Positions 1 to 7,626 are shown, counted from the first letter of the stretch. The stretch: 7,915 nucleotides of DNA from Bacteriovoracaceae bacterium (GCA_023954595.1 JAGSHJ010000131.1:1-7915); one strand, 5' to 3'. Made by a program: numbers and translations. Notes: a model not told the origin generated them from the letters alone.

Positions 1-887
1 ATGTAAGTACCAATGACAATGGAGATAGATCCAATTATAACCCTTGGTATCCACTTTGATTTAAACATTGAAATACTAAGTTGTTGAAAGACTACTGCCA
101 TAATACTAAGTGCTAGAATTATTTTGGCAAACATCATAGTTGCATCCTTTCCACTCAAATCAAGAACAGTCTTCAGGTGATGTCCTAAGAAACTATGAAG
201 GACTCCAATAAAGCTTGTAAAGACCATAGCTAAAAGTATAGGCATGTAGGATTCTTTGATACTAAACTTCCATCTCTGAACAAGCTCTTTAAATTTAACC
301 TCTACAGTTTCAAGTTTTGGTTGCGTGGCTGATGTGAATAAACAGAAAGTAGATAGTAGAAACACCCATACCGTTGCAGTATAAATCACTAATTCAAAAT
401 CAACTTGCTTTACTAAAATAAGAATAGGCCCCACAACCCTACCAATATTCAAACACATTGAGTTTCTAGTCAGAACCTTAAGGTGATTATCACTTCCAAT
501 CAGATCAAGCTGCCATGCCTGAGAAACTGGCACTATTGCTGAGGCCAAAAGCCCATAAATAATCCTAGATGCAAAAACCATTACAACCTTTATTGCTAGT
601 GGGATTTGCTCATTAAAAATAAATAATGATGAGATGAGGGCAAAGGACAACATCATCCCAAACATTCCAAAGCTTAGAACTCGCTTCCTACCCAACCGGT
701 CACTCTTAGCTGCCCAAAACGGACCCATTCCAGCGAATAGAAAAGAACCAACACTTATTGCCAAGATGATGGTTGAAGTAACAACACCAGTTTGCTCTGC
801 AATATAGGGTATCGTTGTGTACAGGACCATTTGAATACAGCTAAATGTGAAAGTATTTAGGTAGGCCAGATATATTTGTCTATTCAT
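1..887 (-). CDS. MFS transporter, probable siderophore exporter (3' end cut by window edge)
   Basis: An ATG at 887-885 opens a frame that stays open to the left edge, giving 295 residues with no stop, so the C-terminus is missing. The protein is very hydrophobic, with about eight to nine membrane segments visible (roughly residues 8-28, 38-58, 70-90, 96-120, 143-160, 165-185, 213-233, 250-272 and one starting near 282). A typical MFS motif A, KSDRLGRKR, lies at 61-69 between helices 2 and 3. NIGRVVGP at 147-154 resembles the motif C of proton-driven drug antiporters. A hydrophilic loop at about 188-210 fits the central loop of a 12-helix carrier. AAGAGA sits 5-6 nt before the start, and the gap to the upstream gene is 18 nt. 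As last visible gene of an aerobactin-type operon it is probably the inner-membrane exporter. Enterobacterial aerobactin loci also carry an MFS gene (shiF), there upstream of iucA. Family call is firm; substrate is inferred from context. Confidence 0.88.
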   Translation of the reverse strand, partial: MNRQIYLAYLNTFTFSCIQMVLYTTIPYIAEQTGVVTSTIILAISVGSFLFAGMGPFWAAKSDRLGRKRVLSFGMFGMMLSFALISSLFIFNEQIPLAIKVVMVFASRIIYGLLASAIVPVSQAWQLDLIGSDNHLKVLTRNSMCLNIGRVVGPILILVKQVDFELVIYTATVWVFLLSTFCLFTSATQPKLETVEVKFKELVQRWKFSIKESYMPILLAMVFTSFIGVLHSFLGHHLKTVLDLSGKDATMMFAKIILALSIMAVVFQQLSISMFKSKWIPRVIIGSISIVIGTY

Positions 888-905
888 ATGTTCTCTTTTT
901 AACTA

Positions 906-1826
906 TTAAATATTTACGTTTAGTGTGAGGCCTACATTAGTTCGCTCAGGCCTTAGGTCATCAGCGATGAATCGAATGTTTGGCGCAATTGAGATGTCTC
1001 TATTAAAAAAGTAAGTCATAGCAAGTGTTTGCTGTAGTACCCTATCCTCAATCTTTGTCTCCTTCTTCATTTGATAGTAGGAGAAGATGTCTGTTATAAA
1101 TCTAAAGGACACATTTCTTCGAACATAAAGCTCACCAGAAATGTTGCCTCTAAACTTATGCTCAGTTTGATAAGGCAATAATGACCTTTCTACGCCACTA
1201 TATGTGGTTTTGGATTTATCGTACTGATAGTTTTCATAAGTTAGAGATGCTGCAATGTATGCGGCCTTATTAATTTTATAGGCGGCGGCATGAGAGATCG
1301 AAAAACCAGAATGAAGGCCATAATCCCTATAAATCCCGCGTGTGACATGTTGATATTTTAGAAAAGTCACATTCTGTAATGAACCAATATAATAAGTTCT
1401 AAAATAACTAAGAGTTGGATCATCCGCATCTATGTCTTGGTGATTCTCATCAAAGTCCTTTTGATTTTTGGCATTATCTGTATCAATGCTACTGTGAAAA
1501 GGTGTCGTTGAATAAATCCCAACCTGCATAGAGAGATTATCTTGTTTAGTCAGCCTATATTTTATTCCAACATTGCCACTCATATTAACAAGTCCTGCCG
1601 ACTCTTCAGCATTTTGAATATTAGGTCTCTCTGGCGAAAGAGGTTCCTCAATAGATCCTCCACTGTAGGTGAACGTAGAATATAAACTCCACTTATTAAG
1701 AGCACCTGAGAGAGTTTTAAGTGTAGGGTTTTCTATAACGTCTTTTGAACCGGCCTTAGCTGATTCGGCCATAACACCCACGTTTGCGATTCCTAATAAA
1801 AGAAGAGGTAGAACAATCTTTTTCAT
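906..1826 (-). CDS. Exported protein of unknown function, probable outer-membrane beta-barrel
   Basis: I do not recognise this family. The 306-residue product begins with a clear signal peptide (MKK, a leucine-rich core, probable cut after VMA at residue 20). The mature part has no cysteine and no hydrophobic helix. It is built of short alternating polar/apolar stretches rich in Tyr, Phe, Ser and Thr, for example residues 46-55, 83-91, 97-106, 170-180, 188-200, 226-236 and 293-306, which is the look of a beta-barrel. The last strand ends in Ile rather than the usual Phe. A long acidic segment (about 114-137, nine Asp/Glu) could be a surface loop. At 306 residues it is far too short for a TonB-dependent receptor (about 700) and shows no plug domain. 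It starts 3 nt after iucD stops, with only a weak Shine-Dalgarno (GGAAA), so it is surely co-transcribed. It sits where iutA lies in enterobacterial operons. Export, uptake or an unrelated envelope role are all possible. Confidence 0.75.
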   Translation of the reverse strand: MKKIVLPLLLLGIANVGVMAESAKAGSKDVIENPTLKTLSGALNKWSLYSTFTYSGGSIEEPLSPERPNIQNAEESAGLVNMSGNVGIKYRLTKQDNLSMQVGIYSTTPFHSSIDTDNAKNQKDFDENHQDIDADDPTLSYFRTYYIGSLQNVTFLKYQHVTRGIYRDYGLHSGFSISHAAAYKINKAAYIAASLTYENYQYDKSKTTYSGVERSLLPYQTEHKFRGNISGELYVRRNVSFRFITDIFSYYQMKKETKIEDRVLQQTLAMTYFFNRDISIAPNIRFIADDLRPERTNVGLTLNVNI

Positions 1827-1829
1827 ATA

Positions 1830-3119
1830 TTAATTTCCGTTAGTAAAAAAGTTTATAAAGCTTGATTTATATGTCGTATTTTTAAATTGCTCATGACCCA
1901 GTAGAGCGTTTGCAATAACTGCAGAACGCCAAGACATGAGGCTTGTTTGTGGATCAGCAATCCCATGCCCATGACGGCTATAATTCATTGTATAGATTTC
2001 GTTTTCACCAAAATCACCTACTAATTTATAGTCCCTTGCCATATTTGGACGTCCTAGTTCATCAAATGAAATTTTGTCATGTAATCCATCAAGAAAATCT
2101 GGCAATTTTGTTTTAAACCCAGTGGCAAGAATGATGATATCTGCTTCAATATCTTCGTCTCGCTCATTAAGGCGATTTTTAACTCGGCACACATAATGGT
2201 CTGAGTCTCTATCTAAGGCCTCAAGCCACCTCATAGGAAGAATGTCATACGCGGGAAACGCTTTATGATAAAACTTGTCTAGATAAAGCTCATTATATAG
2301 TTCTTGAAGGTAACTAGGAGTATTTCCATCACTTGTAAGTAGAAGACTCTCTGTGAAGGAGTCTTTATTTTTTTGAGACAGAGAATGAAAGTTTGATACA
2401 AATTCAGGAGTAAACACCTCGTTAGTGAAAGGTCCCTCATCCAATGGCATCAAATTTTCTCGACCTGTTATAAGTTTTACCGATTGAGATCTACCCCATT
2501 TGTCTTTGAGCATATTTCTGAAGATTTCAACACCGGTCTGCCCGCCACCTACTATTAAGACTCTTTTTCCATCAACACTTAGATCTTTTATCTCTTTGCT
2601 CTTTGCATGGAAAACCTTATGTCCTAGGTGACTGCGAGCACAAGCTGGAATATTTGGGCGCGGCCCTGATGCCACACATAGCTTTCTGCCTTCATATTCG
2701 CAATTCTCACTAATAACCTTAAACTTGTCCCCAACATGCTCTACACCTAAGACTTTTGAGTCAAACTCAGTAAAGTCAGAAACCTCGCGAGAGACCCATT
2801 TACAATAAGCTTCAAATTCAAACCTTGTTATGGACTGCCTACCGGTGTTTAAAAAGTGATAAAACTGACCATTACTAACTAAATAATTTAAAAAGCTGTA
2901 AGGGTTAGTGGGCATTACAGGTGTTACAAGATCTTTCAGGTAAGAGGTCTGCATCGTAGCATCACCAAACATAAGCTCAGGATGCCAACTAAACTCACTC
3001 TTACCATCCAAGAACTTCAGTGAGATTGATTTTAAAGGTGCAAGTAAGGCAATTAAGCTTAGATTAAATGGCCCTATCCCCACACCTACTAGATCGTAAA
3101 TGTCGTTTTCTTTTTTCAT
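1830..3119 (-). CDS. iucD: L-lysine N6-monooxygenase IucD
   Basis: A flavin- and NADPH-dependent cytosolic hydroxylase that converts L-lysine to N6-hydroxylysine, the first step of aerobactin synthesis. The 429-residue product is close to E. coli IucD in length and in recalled sequence along its whole length. The N-terminal FAD-binding motif is GVGIGPFNLS (12-21). FSWHPELM (43-50), MQTSYLKDLV (56-65) and PTNPYSFLNYL (70-80) are family signatures. The NADPH-binding loop is VGGGQTG (190-196). ATGF (332-335) and HGHGIADPQTSLMSWRSA (383-400) match the conserved C-terminal part. The start ATG overlaps the iucC stop as ATGA, and there is only a weak AAAAGA upstream, so translation is probably coupled to iucC. 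Ornithine or diamine N-hydroxylases share these motifs. Lysine is preferred because the neighbours are IucA-, IucB- and IucC-like and no decarboxylase or aminotransferase gene is present here. Confidence 0.93.
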   Translation of the reverse strand: MKKENDIYDLVGVGIGPFNLSLIALLAPLKSISLKFLDGKSEFSWHPELMFGDATMQTSYLKDLVTPVMPTNPYSFLNYLVSNGQFYHFLNTGRQSITRFEFEAYCKWVSREVSDFTEFDSKVLGVEHVGDKFKVISENCEYEGRKLCVASGPRPNIPACARSHLGHKVFHAKSKEIKDLSVDGKRVLIVGGGQTGVEIFRNMLKDKWGRSQSVKLITGRENLMPLDEGPFTNEVFTPEFVSNFHSLSQKNKDSFTESLLLTSDGNTPSYLQELYNELYLDKFYHKAFPAYDILPMRWLEALDRDSDHYVCRVKNRLNERDEDIEADIIILATGFKTKLPDFLDGLHDKISFDELGRPNMARDYKLVGDFGENEIYTMNYSRHGHGIADPQTSLMSWRSAVIANALLGHEQFKNTTYKSSFINFFTNGN

Positions 3120-4822
3120 AATGAATATCTTTTAATTGGATTTTCTATTAGGCTACCAAGCCTTGGCACAGGTCTTACAGGCAGCTCACTATACCCTTCT
3201 AAAAATCGAACCTTGTTCACGAGTACCTTTTCAAAACTTGTCCGCATAAGATCGAGCTCTGAAGGTATTTCAACTTGTACTTCTTCCTTGTACCTTTGAA
3301 TCATATGCCCAAGAATCCCGTAGAATGTCTTCTCATCCATGACGTTATGGTCTTTTAAAACTCGAGAAACATATCGTAGAACCGTTATAAAGTGACCGGT
3401 GATAAGATCATGAATCAAGTGCTCAGGTGCAAGTTTATCTAATTGTGCACATACACCCTCATTAACATGAATGGACTTACTGGATATTCTTAAGTCTCCA
3501 TGGAAATCTTTTATGATGAGTCTTGAAGGCACATTATCTTTCAAAACCAAAATAACATTTTGTCCATGACTCACTAAACCAAGTCCGTGTTTAACCTGTA
3601 AATGATACAAAGGGATAACAACACTTTGGAAATATCTAGAAATCCACTGCTGTGGTGAAATTCCAGATTCATTTATAAGTTCTGAGATAAAGCTCGTTTC
3701 AGAGTTTTTACAGAATAAGGCCGCTGTTGGGATGGCCTTTTCATAAGAATGTAATTTAGTTCTTACAGCTTCACGCCAAACAACGCCTAAAAGCTCTTTA
3801 TAGCGATATGATGAGTTCTCGATATCATCAAAATATTGATTTTTAACCCTAATGGCCGCAACTTCTTTCAGCACATCAACTCTATCTGCTAGAAATTCAT
3901 CCTGTTCGACAACCCCCTGTACAAACTCTGAGATCTTGTACCCTATCTTGATATACTTGGAAGGAATCCCTCTGACACATGATGTATTTAAAATTGATAA
4001 AGACTGTTTGATATCAAATGATGACTTTGCTTTTTTCTGAGATAGCGTTCTTATACTTATTTGTGGAGTGTACTCTTGTCCAACTTCACCAAGGTCTATA
4101 ATCTTACCAGTACAGATCTCCTCAGCAAATTGGATTTGAATATACCTATCCCACTGCCATGGATGCACAGGAAAGATTAAATGTTCTTCGGTATCAATAT
4201 CTCGTATGAGTTCTTTATCTAATGTTTCAAGTGTCAAATCAACATTGTCTACACTCTCACTTATTCCATATTCTAAAATACTTTTATGAGCGGCAACCCA
4301 ACGCAGTTTGAATCCAAGACCGTACTCGGGTGCATATTTTAGTATTTCAGAACCTCCCCAACCAATCCTTCCCTTATTCATGATAAGTTTAGGGTGCGCT
4401 GGTAGCAGCCTATCTATTTGTTCATAATCTAGTTTAAATAACTCACTCATTTGTGTCTGTTCTAGATTCTCGTAAACTTTAAAGTCAGAGAAAATAGTTT
4501 GATTGCCCTCTTCTAAGAACTTTGAAAGAGTATCTCCACTCATGCCACAGATGTGTTGAATTTCTTTAAAAAATGAGTTCATGGTGTAGTTCATGACTTG
4601 CTTATTTGAGATGAACTTTTTAAGAGAGCTAGCATCTACATGAAGATTACCCCACGCACCGATTGTGCCTTTGAAGATGTACAGAAGATTGTCACCTATT
4701 TGTAGTTTATACTCTGGCCCATCTTGAATAGGTTTGAGGATTTCTTCAAATTGAAGTTCCTCGATGGCCTTAACGATTAGATTTCTATGAATGAGATAAA
4801 ATTGTTCACAATTAGAGAGCAC
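3116..4822 (-). CDS. iucC: Aerobactin synthase IucC (NIS synthetase), GTG start
   Basis: An ATP-dependent NIS synthetase that in the aerobactin pathway adds the second N6-acetyl-N6-hydroxylysine to the citryl mono-amide, completing the siderophore. From the GTG at 4822 it has 568 residues, close to E. coli IucC (about 580). Family signatures match IucC as I recall it: AHPKLIMNKGRIGWGG, VHPWQW, SIRTL, FDIK followed by NTSCVRGIPSKYI, YRYKELLGVVWRE, SHGQN, KDFHGDLR, LIHDLITGHFITVLRY and a terminal ENPI. These include the ATP- and citrate-side motifs of the superfamily (HPK...KGR, HPWQ, HGQN, KDF.GD). An in-frame TTG at 4828 would add two residues, but AAGGAG at 4830-4835 lies only 1 nt from it and 7 nt from the GTG, so GTG is chosen. 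The gene overlaps the 3' end of the fusion gene by 11 nt and iucD by 4 nt. Confidence 0.94.
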   Translation of the reverse strand: MLSNCEQFYLIHRNLIVKAIEELQFEEILKPIQDGPEYKLQIGDNLLYIFKGTIGAWGNLHVDASSLKKFISNKQVMNYTMNSFFKEIQHICGMSGDTLSKFLEEGNQTIFSDFKVYENLEQTQMSELFKLDYEQIDRLLPAHPKLIMNKGRIGWGGSEILKYAPEYGLGFKLRWVAAHKSILEYGISESVDNVDLTLETLDKELIRDIDTEEHLIFPVHPWQWDRYIQIQFAEEICTGKIIDLGEVGQEYTPQISIRTLSQKKAKSSFDIKQSLSILNTSCVRGIPSKYIKIGYKISEFVQGVVEQDEFLADRVDVLKEVAAIRVKNQYFDDIENSSYRYKELLGVVWREAVRTKLHSYEKAIPTAALFCKNSETSFISELINESGISPQQWISRYFQSVVIPLYHLQVKHGLGLVSHGQNVILVLKDNVPSRLIIKDFHGDLRISSKSIHVNEGVCAQLDKLAPEHLIHDLITGHFITVLRYVSRVLKDHNVMDEKTFYGILGHMIQRYKEEVQVEIPSELDLMRTSFEKVLVNKVRFLEGYSELPVRPVPRLGSLIENPIKRYSL

Positions 4823-7034
4823 GATCAAGCTCCTTAAAAAACCTAGTTCTGTCGCATTCTAAAAGAGCTGCTTTCTTATGAGGAAAGTTAAAAAACTTAT
4901 TTAATTCCCAGCCAGGAAGGCGTTCGGACAACTTCAAGATAGCTATATTATCAGCACGAGGTTCACCATAGACCCTTTGGGTTCTTTCATCATCCTCTAG
5001 TAGGAACTTACTCACGTGCATTAAGGAGTCATATACGATGCGTGTCTTTAAATAACTTTTCTCCCCAATCAATAAGTGAATACCGCGATCATACACGTCA
5101 GGATCACTGTACGGAGCGATCCTATCATCATAGGCCCAGTAAGCTTCAAAATACCCAACAGGAGTATTCTCAACTTCAAATATAAGTGGAAGTTGGTATG
5201 AGCTATTTTTAAGACTTAGAAAGTATTCTCGTAGTTTTTCACGAGACTGGTTTAACTCCCAAAACTCACTTACAAAATCTTGGTTGTGCCATTTATGAAA
5301 CAAATCCAGATCCCGCTCCTCCATAACCCTAAAAGAGAGACTGACGCCTTTCTTGTTAGTGGCCTGATAGAGTGTTCCCGATCTAGAGGGTTTAAGTTTA
5401 CGTAGTTTTTGTATAGGGTTTTCTATTTTATTATAAATATCCCATGGACTACTTGTCGTATTTTCATTAATTCCAAGAAGGCAGCATCTTGCATTACCCT
5501 TCTGGTATAGATATTTAGAATTTAAAATGTATTCTAAAAATGGTGTACTATTGTGTTTCTTATTGAGCTTATAAATAAAGGTTCTAAAGTCATTGAGTAA
5601 CTCAAACTCAATTGATTCATCACTTTTTGCTAGCGATGAAATTGTAGAGAAGATGGTATTAACAACTAGGTAGTATCCAAAGACCTTATTTACATCACTA
5701 TCAGATAAGATATTTCCGTTGTCTTTGGAGATTGTATCCACTGTGTCTGAAAACTTTGAATAACCTTGCTCAGAAAGACCACTGCCTTGGCAGTCTCTAT
5801 AGGTCGCCTTATAGGGTACATTGTCTTTTATTGTCACAAGTATGTTTTGCATATGAGCACCAAGAAGAACACCATGCTCAATCGACAGTTCTAAAAAAGG
5901 TGACACAACATGGTCTAAAAAGTTTGAAAACCAGTGTTTTCTTGCAAACCTGATATTGTTCTCATGATTGCGGGTCATGCTCTCTATTTGAGCGTGTGCC
6001 AGAGATTTGTGAGTTATGGGATTAATTTCGCAAAGAGAGCTCAATAGATACGTTTGACTTAGATCAGTCACACTTTTAAAGTTTTCTCTAAACTGGACAA
6101 TTGTATCAGCAAGAACTTCTCCCTGTTTAGACTTTAGGCCACAAAAAAATGGCTCGCGTAGTACATCTAAAGCTAGATTACTACTTGTAAGCTCGTCCAA
6201 GACTCTATCAACTTGTTCCCCTCTGATTGATTCTTCAAGTTGAAGGTGCCTTATGGAATTAGTAAGCCTAATGTCCATGGAGAACTTTGGCAGAAGTGGT
6301 GAATGTTCATTATAAAGCGAGCGCATAGATGAAAGAGCATGAAATGTATTTCTCCCTTGACCAAGCTCCTCTATTTCCTCAGATGTGAAATGTCCTTTGG
6401 GTTTTATATTTCTCCACTGCCAAGGGTGCATTGGAACATAAACGCTGTTTTTATCCGCTTGCCCTAGATCAAACTCAACTAGGGTCTTCAAGGACTCTTT
6501 ATAAGTCTCTAGCTCATAGTTACTATAAAATACGGATGGATTAACCTTAAGCCAAAAGAGCTTGAGTACTCCATCCAATTCAGGCGAATAAGCGGCTAAT
6601 TCATGCTTATCCATGCCTTCTTTACATTTAGGATACGGGTGAAACGGATGGCCTAGGAGCAATTGCTTCTCTGAATCTAGATAGTTTTTAATTTCTAGAT
6701 TTAGATTAGATTCTAAAATTTGAGAAATATTATCTCTACTAGAAATAACAAAGCTTTCAAACTCTTCAGGGTTACTAGCAAAGTTCATTGCCAGCAACTT
6801 GACTAGTTTTTCAAAATTTATCTGCTCACCATTGAGAGAAAAATCATCTCTAAAACAGTGTTGACCTAGAAGGGATTTCTTTTCAAAGTTTATTAAGACT
6901 GTACCTTCACTAAGATGTAGCTCTATACCTTCTTTTACTAAAACTCTTTCATCTTCATGATAGTCACGGATGAAAGAGTTCAGTAAGCTTTTGGCGCTAC
7001 ATTTATTTGAAAGTCCTAAATAGTCCAAGGACAT
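4812..7034 (-). CDS. iucA: IucA-IucB fusion: NIS synthetase plus N6-hydroxylysine O-acetyltransferase domain
   Basis: A single 740-residue protein covering two aerobactin steps. Residues 1 to about 545 are an IucA/IucC-family synthetase of IucA type, inferred to join citrate to the first N6-acetyl-N6-hydroxylysine using ATP. Signatures: GHPFHPYPK (128-136), MHPWQW (202-207), SSMRSLY (235-241), KFSMDIRLTNSIRHL (250-264), AHMQNILV (393-400), YRDCQGSG (412-419), NENT (523-526) and ENPI (538-541). After a short basic linker, residues about 565-740 are a GNAT acyltransferase matching the C-terminal half of E. coli IucB: FRVMEERD (568-575), GYFEAYWAYDDRIA (627-640), DRGIHLLIGE (649-658), EPRADN (691-696) and FPHKKA (717-722). 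IucB is about 315 residues, so its N-terminal region of about 130 residues is absent. GGAG at 7040-7043 lies 5 nt before the ATG, and the N-terminus aligns with IucA. The upstream exported-protein gene ends 18 nt away. The frame reads through both domains with no stop, so it is a true fusion unless the assembly has an error. Confidence 0.93.
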   Translation of the reverse strand: MSLDYLGLSNKCSAKSLLNSFIRDYHEDERVLVKEGIELHLSEGTVLINFEKKSLLGQHCFRDDFSLNGEQINFEKLVKLLAMNFASNPEEFESFVISSRDNISQILESNLNLEIKNYLDSEKQLLLGHPFHPYPKCKEGMDKHELAAYSPELDGVLKLFWLKVNPSVFYSNYELETYKESLKTLVEFDLGQADKNSVYVPMHPWQWRNIKPKGHFTSEEIEELGQGRNTFHALSSMRSLYNEHSPLLPKFSMDIRLTNSIRHLQLEESIRGEQVDRVLDELTSSNLALDVLREPFFCGLKSKQGEVLADTIVQFRENFKSVTDLSQTYLLSSLCEINPITHKSLAHAQIESMTRNHENNIRFARKHWFSNFLDHVVSPFLELSIEHGVLLGAHMQNILVTIKDNVPYKATYRDCQGSGLSEQGYSKFSDTVDTISKDNGNILSDSDVNKVFGYYLVVNTIFSTISSLAKSDESIEFELLNDFRTFIYKLNKKHNSTPFLEYILNSKYLYQKGNARCCLLGINENTTSSPWDIYNKIENPIQKLRKLKPSRSGTLYQATNKKGVSLSFRVMEERDLDLFHKWHNQDFVSEFWELNQSREKLREYFLSLKNSSYQLPLIFEVENTPVGYFEAYWAYDDRIAPYSDPDVYDRGIHLLIGEKSYLKTRIVYDSLMHVSKFLLEDDERTQRVYGEPRADNIAILKLSERLPGWELNKFFNFPHKKAALLECDRTRFFKELDRAL
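4830..4835 (-). promoter_or_regulatory. Shine-Dalgarno site deciding the iucC start
   Basis: AAGGAG on the minus strand, inside the end of the iucA-iucB gene, is 7 nt before GTG (4822) but only 1 nt before TTG (4828). The spacing selects the GTG start. Confidence 0.75.
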
Positions 7035-7052
7035 CTCTACTCCGCTGTGCTC

Positions 7053-7574
7053 TTATCTTTCACCAAGAAATTTTGATACAACAAAGTCAAGGCCTACGTG
7101 AGTTGCCCCTTCACCACATACAACACTTGCTGAAGCAGCAGGCATCATAATTGTTACATGGTGTGGATGACCCCAATAAAGATAGTCATTGTCAGCAAGA
7201 CTTGCATCTAGAACGTTTTGACCAATTGAACAATCAGCATCACCGTCAATCGCATAAGCTTTCGATTCTACTAGCCCAATTGTGGAAGCTGTATTGTCAG
7301 CAAGTAAAAGTGCGCTATAGCTACATGTTACACCGTCTTGAATGAAGGTTGCTTTTACAAGCCCGTTATCTAGTGTTCTGTCAGTTACAAGTGTTTCAAA
7401 ATTCACTTGAAGCTCTTGGTGAGATAGTGGCCCTTGTACTTGCTCATTGAAAGCACCACATTTATAGCCTTGGGCCTTTGCTTCCCATCTTGCTCCATCT
7501 AGTACTAGATCGTTGTTTGCAAAAGCTGTAACTGAAGCAAATGCCATAAAAGTGCTTAATAATTTCTTTTTCAT
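7053..7574 (-). CDS. Small exported four-cysteine protein, unknown function, first gene of the operon
   Basis: I do not recognise this family. The start is set at the ATG at 7574, because AAAGGAG (7580-7586) lies 5 nt before it and the product then opens with a standard signal peptide (MKKK, hydrophobic core, probable cut after AFA at residue 19). An in-frame ATG at 7610 would add 12 residues and spoil the signal. The product has 173 residues, about 154 when mature. It has four cysteines (39, 84, 115, 153), which could form two disulfides in the periplasm or outside the cell, and no lipobox. A central YLYWGHPHHV (131-140) is rich in aromatic and histidine residues and could bind metal, though nothing proves this. 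The C-terminus (about 156-168) looks like a closing beta-strand. Its stop is 18 nt before the iucA-iucB start, so it appears to be transcribed with the siderophore genes. Roles in siderophore handling, iron binding or something unrelated remain open. Confidence 0.8.
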   Translation of the reverse strand: MKKKLLSTFMAFASVTAFANNDLVLDGARWEAKAQGYKCGAFNEQVQGPLSHQELQVNFETLVTDRTLDNGLVKATFIQDGVTCSYSALLLADNTASTIGLVESKAYAIDGDADCSIGQNVLDASLADNDYLYWGHPHHVTIMMPAASASVVCGEGATHVGLDFVVSKFLGER

Positions 7575-7579
7575 ATGAA

Positions 7580-7586
7580 CTCCTTT
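7580..7586 (-). promoter_or_regulatory. Shine-Dalgarno site deciding the start of the first operon gene
   Basis: AAAGGAG on the minus strand ends 5 nt before the ATG at 7574. It selects that start over the in-frame ATG at 7610. Confidence 0.8.
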
Positions 7587-7596
7587 GATGAAGAAC

Positions 7597-7626
7597 AATA
7601 GAGCATACAAAAGTTTGACATGTCAA
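7597..7626 (-). promoter_or_regulatory. Candidate sigma70-type promoter of the operon
   Basis: On the minus strand a perfect -35 box TTGACA (7626-7621) is followed after 18 nt by TCTATT (7602-7597), a four-of-six match to TATAAT. Transcription would begin near 7590, just ahead of the AAAGGAG of the first gene, leaving a very short leader. This agrees with the chosen ATG at 7574 and argues against the one at 7610. The -10 is weak, which suits a regulated promoter, but other -10 choices are possible. Confidence 0.4.

Noticed and set aside
906..1826. Reading the 306-residue exported protein as a TonB-dependent receptor (IutA)
   Set aside because: Less than half the expected length, with no plug domain or TonB box.
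3852..4040. Plus-strand frame inside iucC
   Set aside because: It lies antisense within a well-supported gene, with no recognisable domain; read as a shadow.
3116..4822. Assigning the second synthetase to an alcaligin/desferrioxamine-type (macrocyclic) pathway
   Set aside because: Its motifs match IucC, and two synthetases plus lysine monooxygenase and acetyltransferase without a decarboxylase in view fit aerobactin better.
5732..5953. Plus-strand frame inside the iucA-iucB fusion
   Set aside because: It is antisense to conserved synthetase motifs and has no coding character of its own.
7151..7345. Plus-strand frame opposite the small exported protein
   Set aside because: It is antisense to a gene with a clear signal peptide and Shine-Dalgarno; no family resemblance.
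7574..7610. Longer start (ATG at 7610) for the small exported protein
   Set aside because: It has no good Shine-Dalgarno, would put 12 extra residues before the signal peptide, and lies upstream of the likely transcription start.
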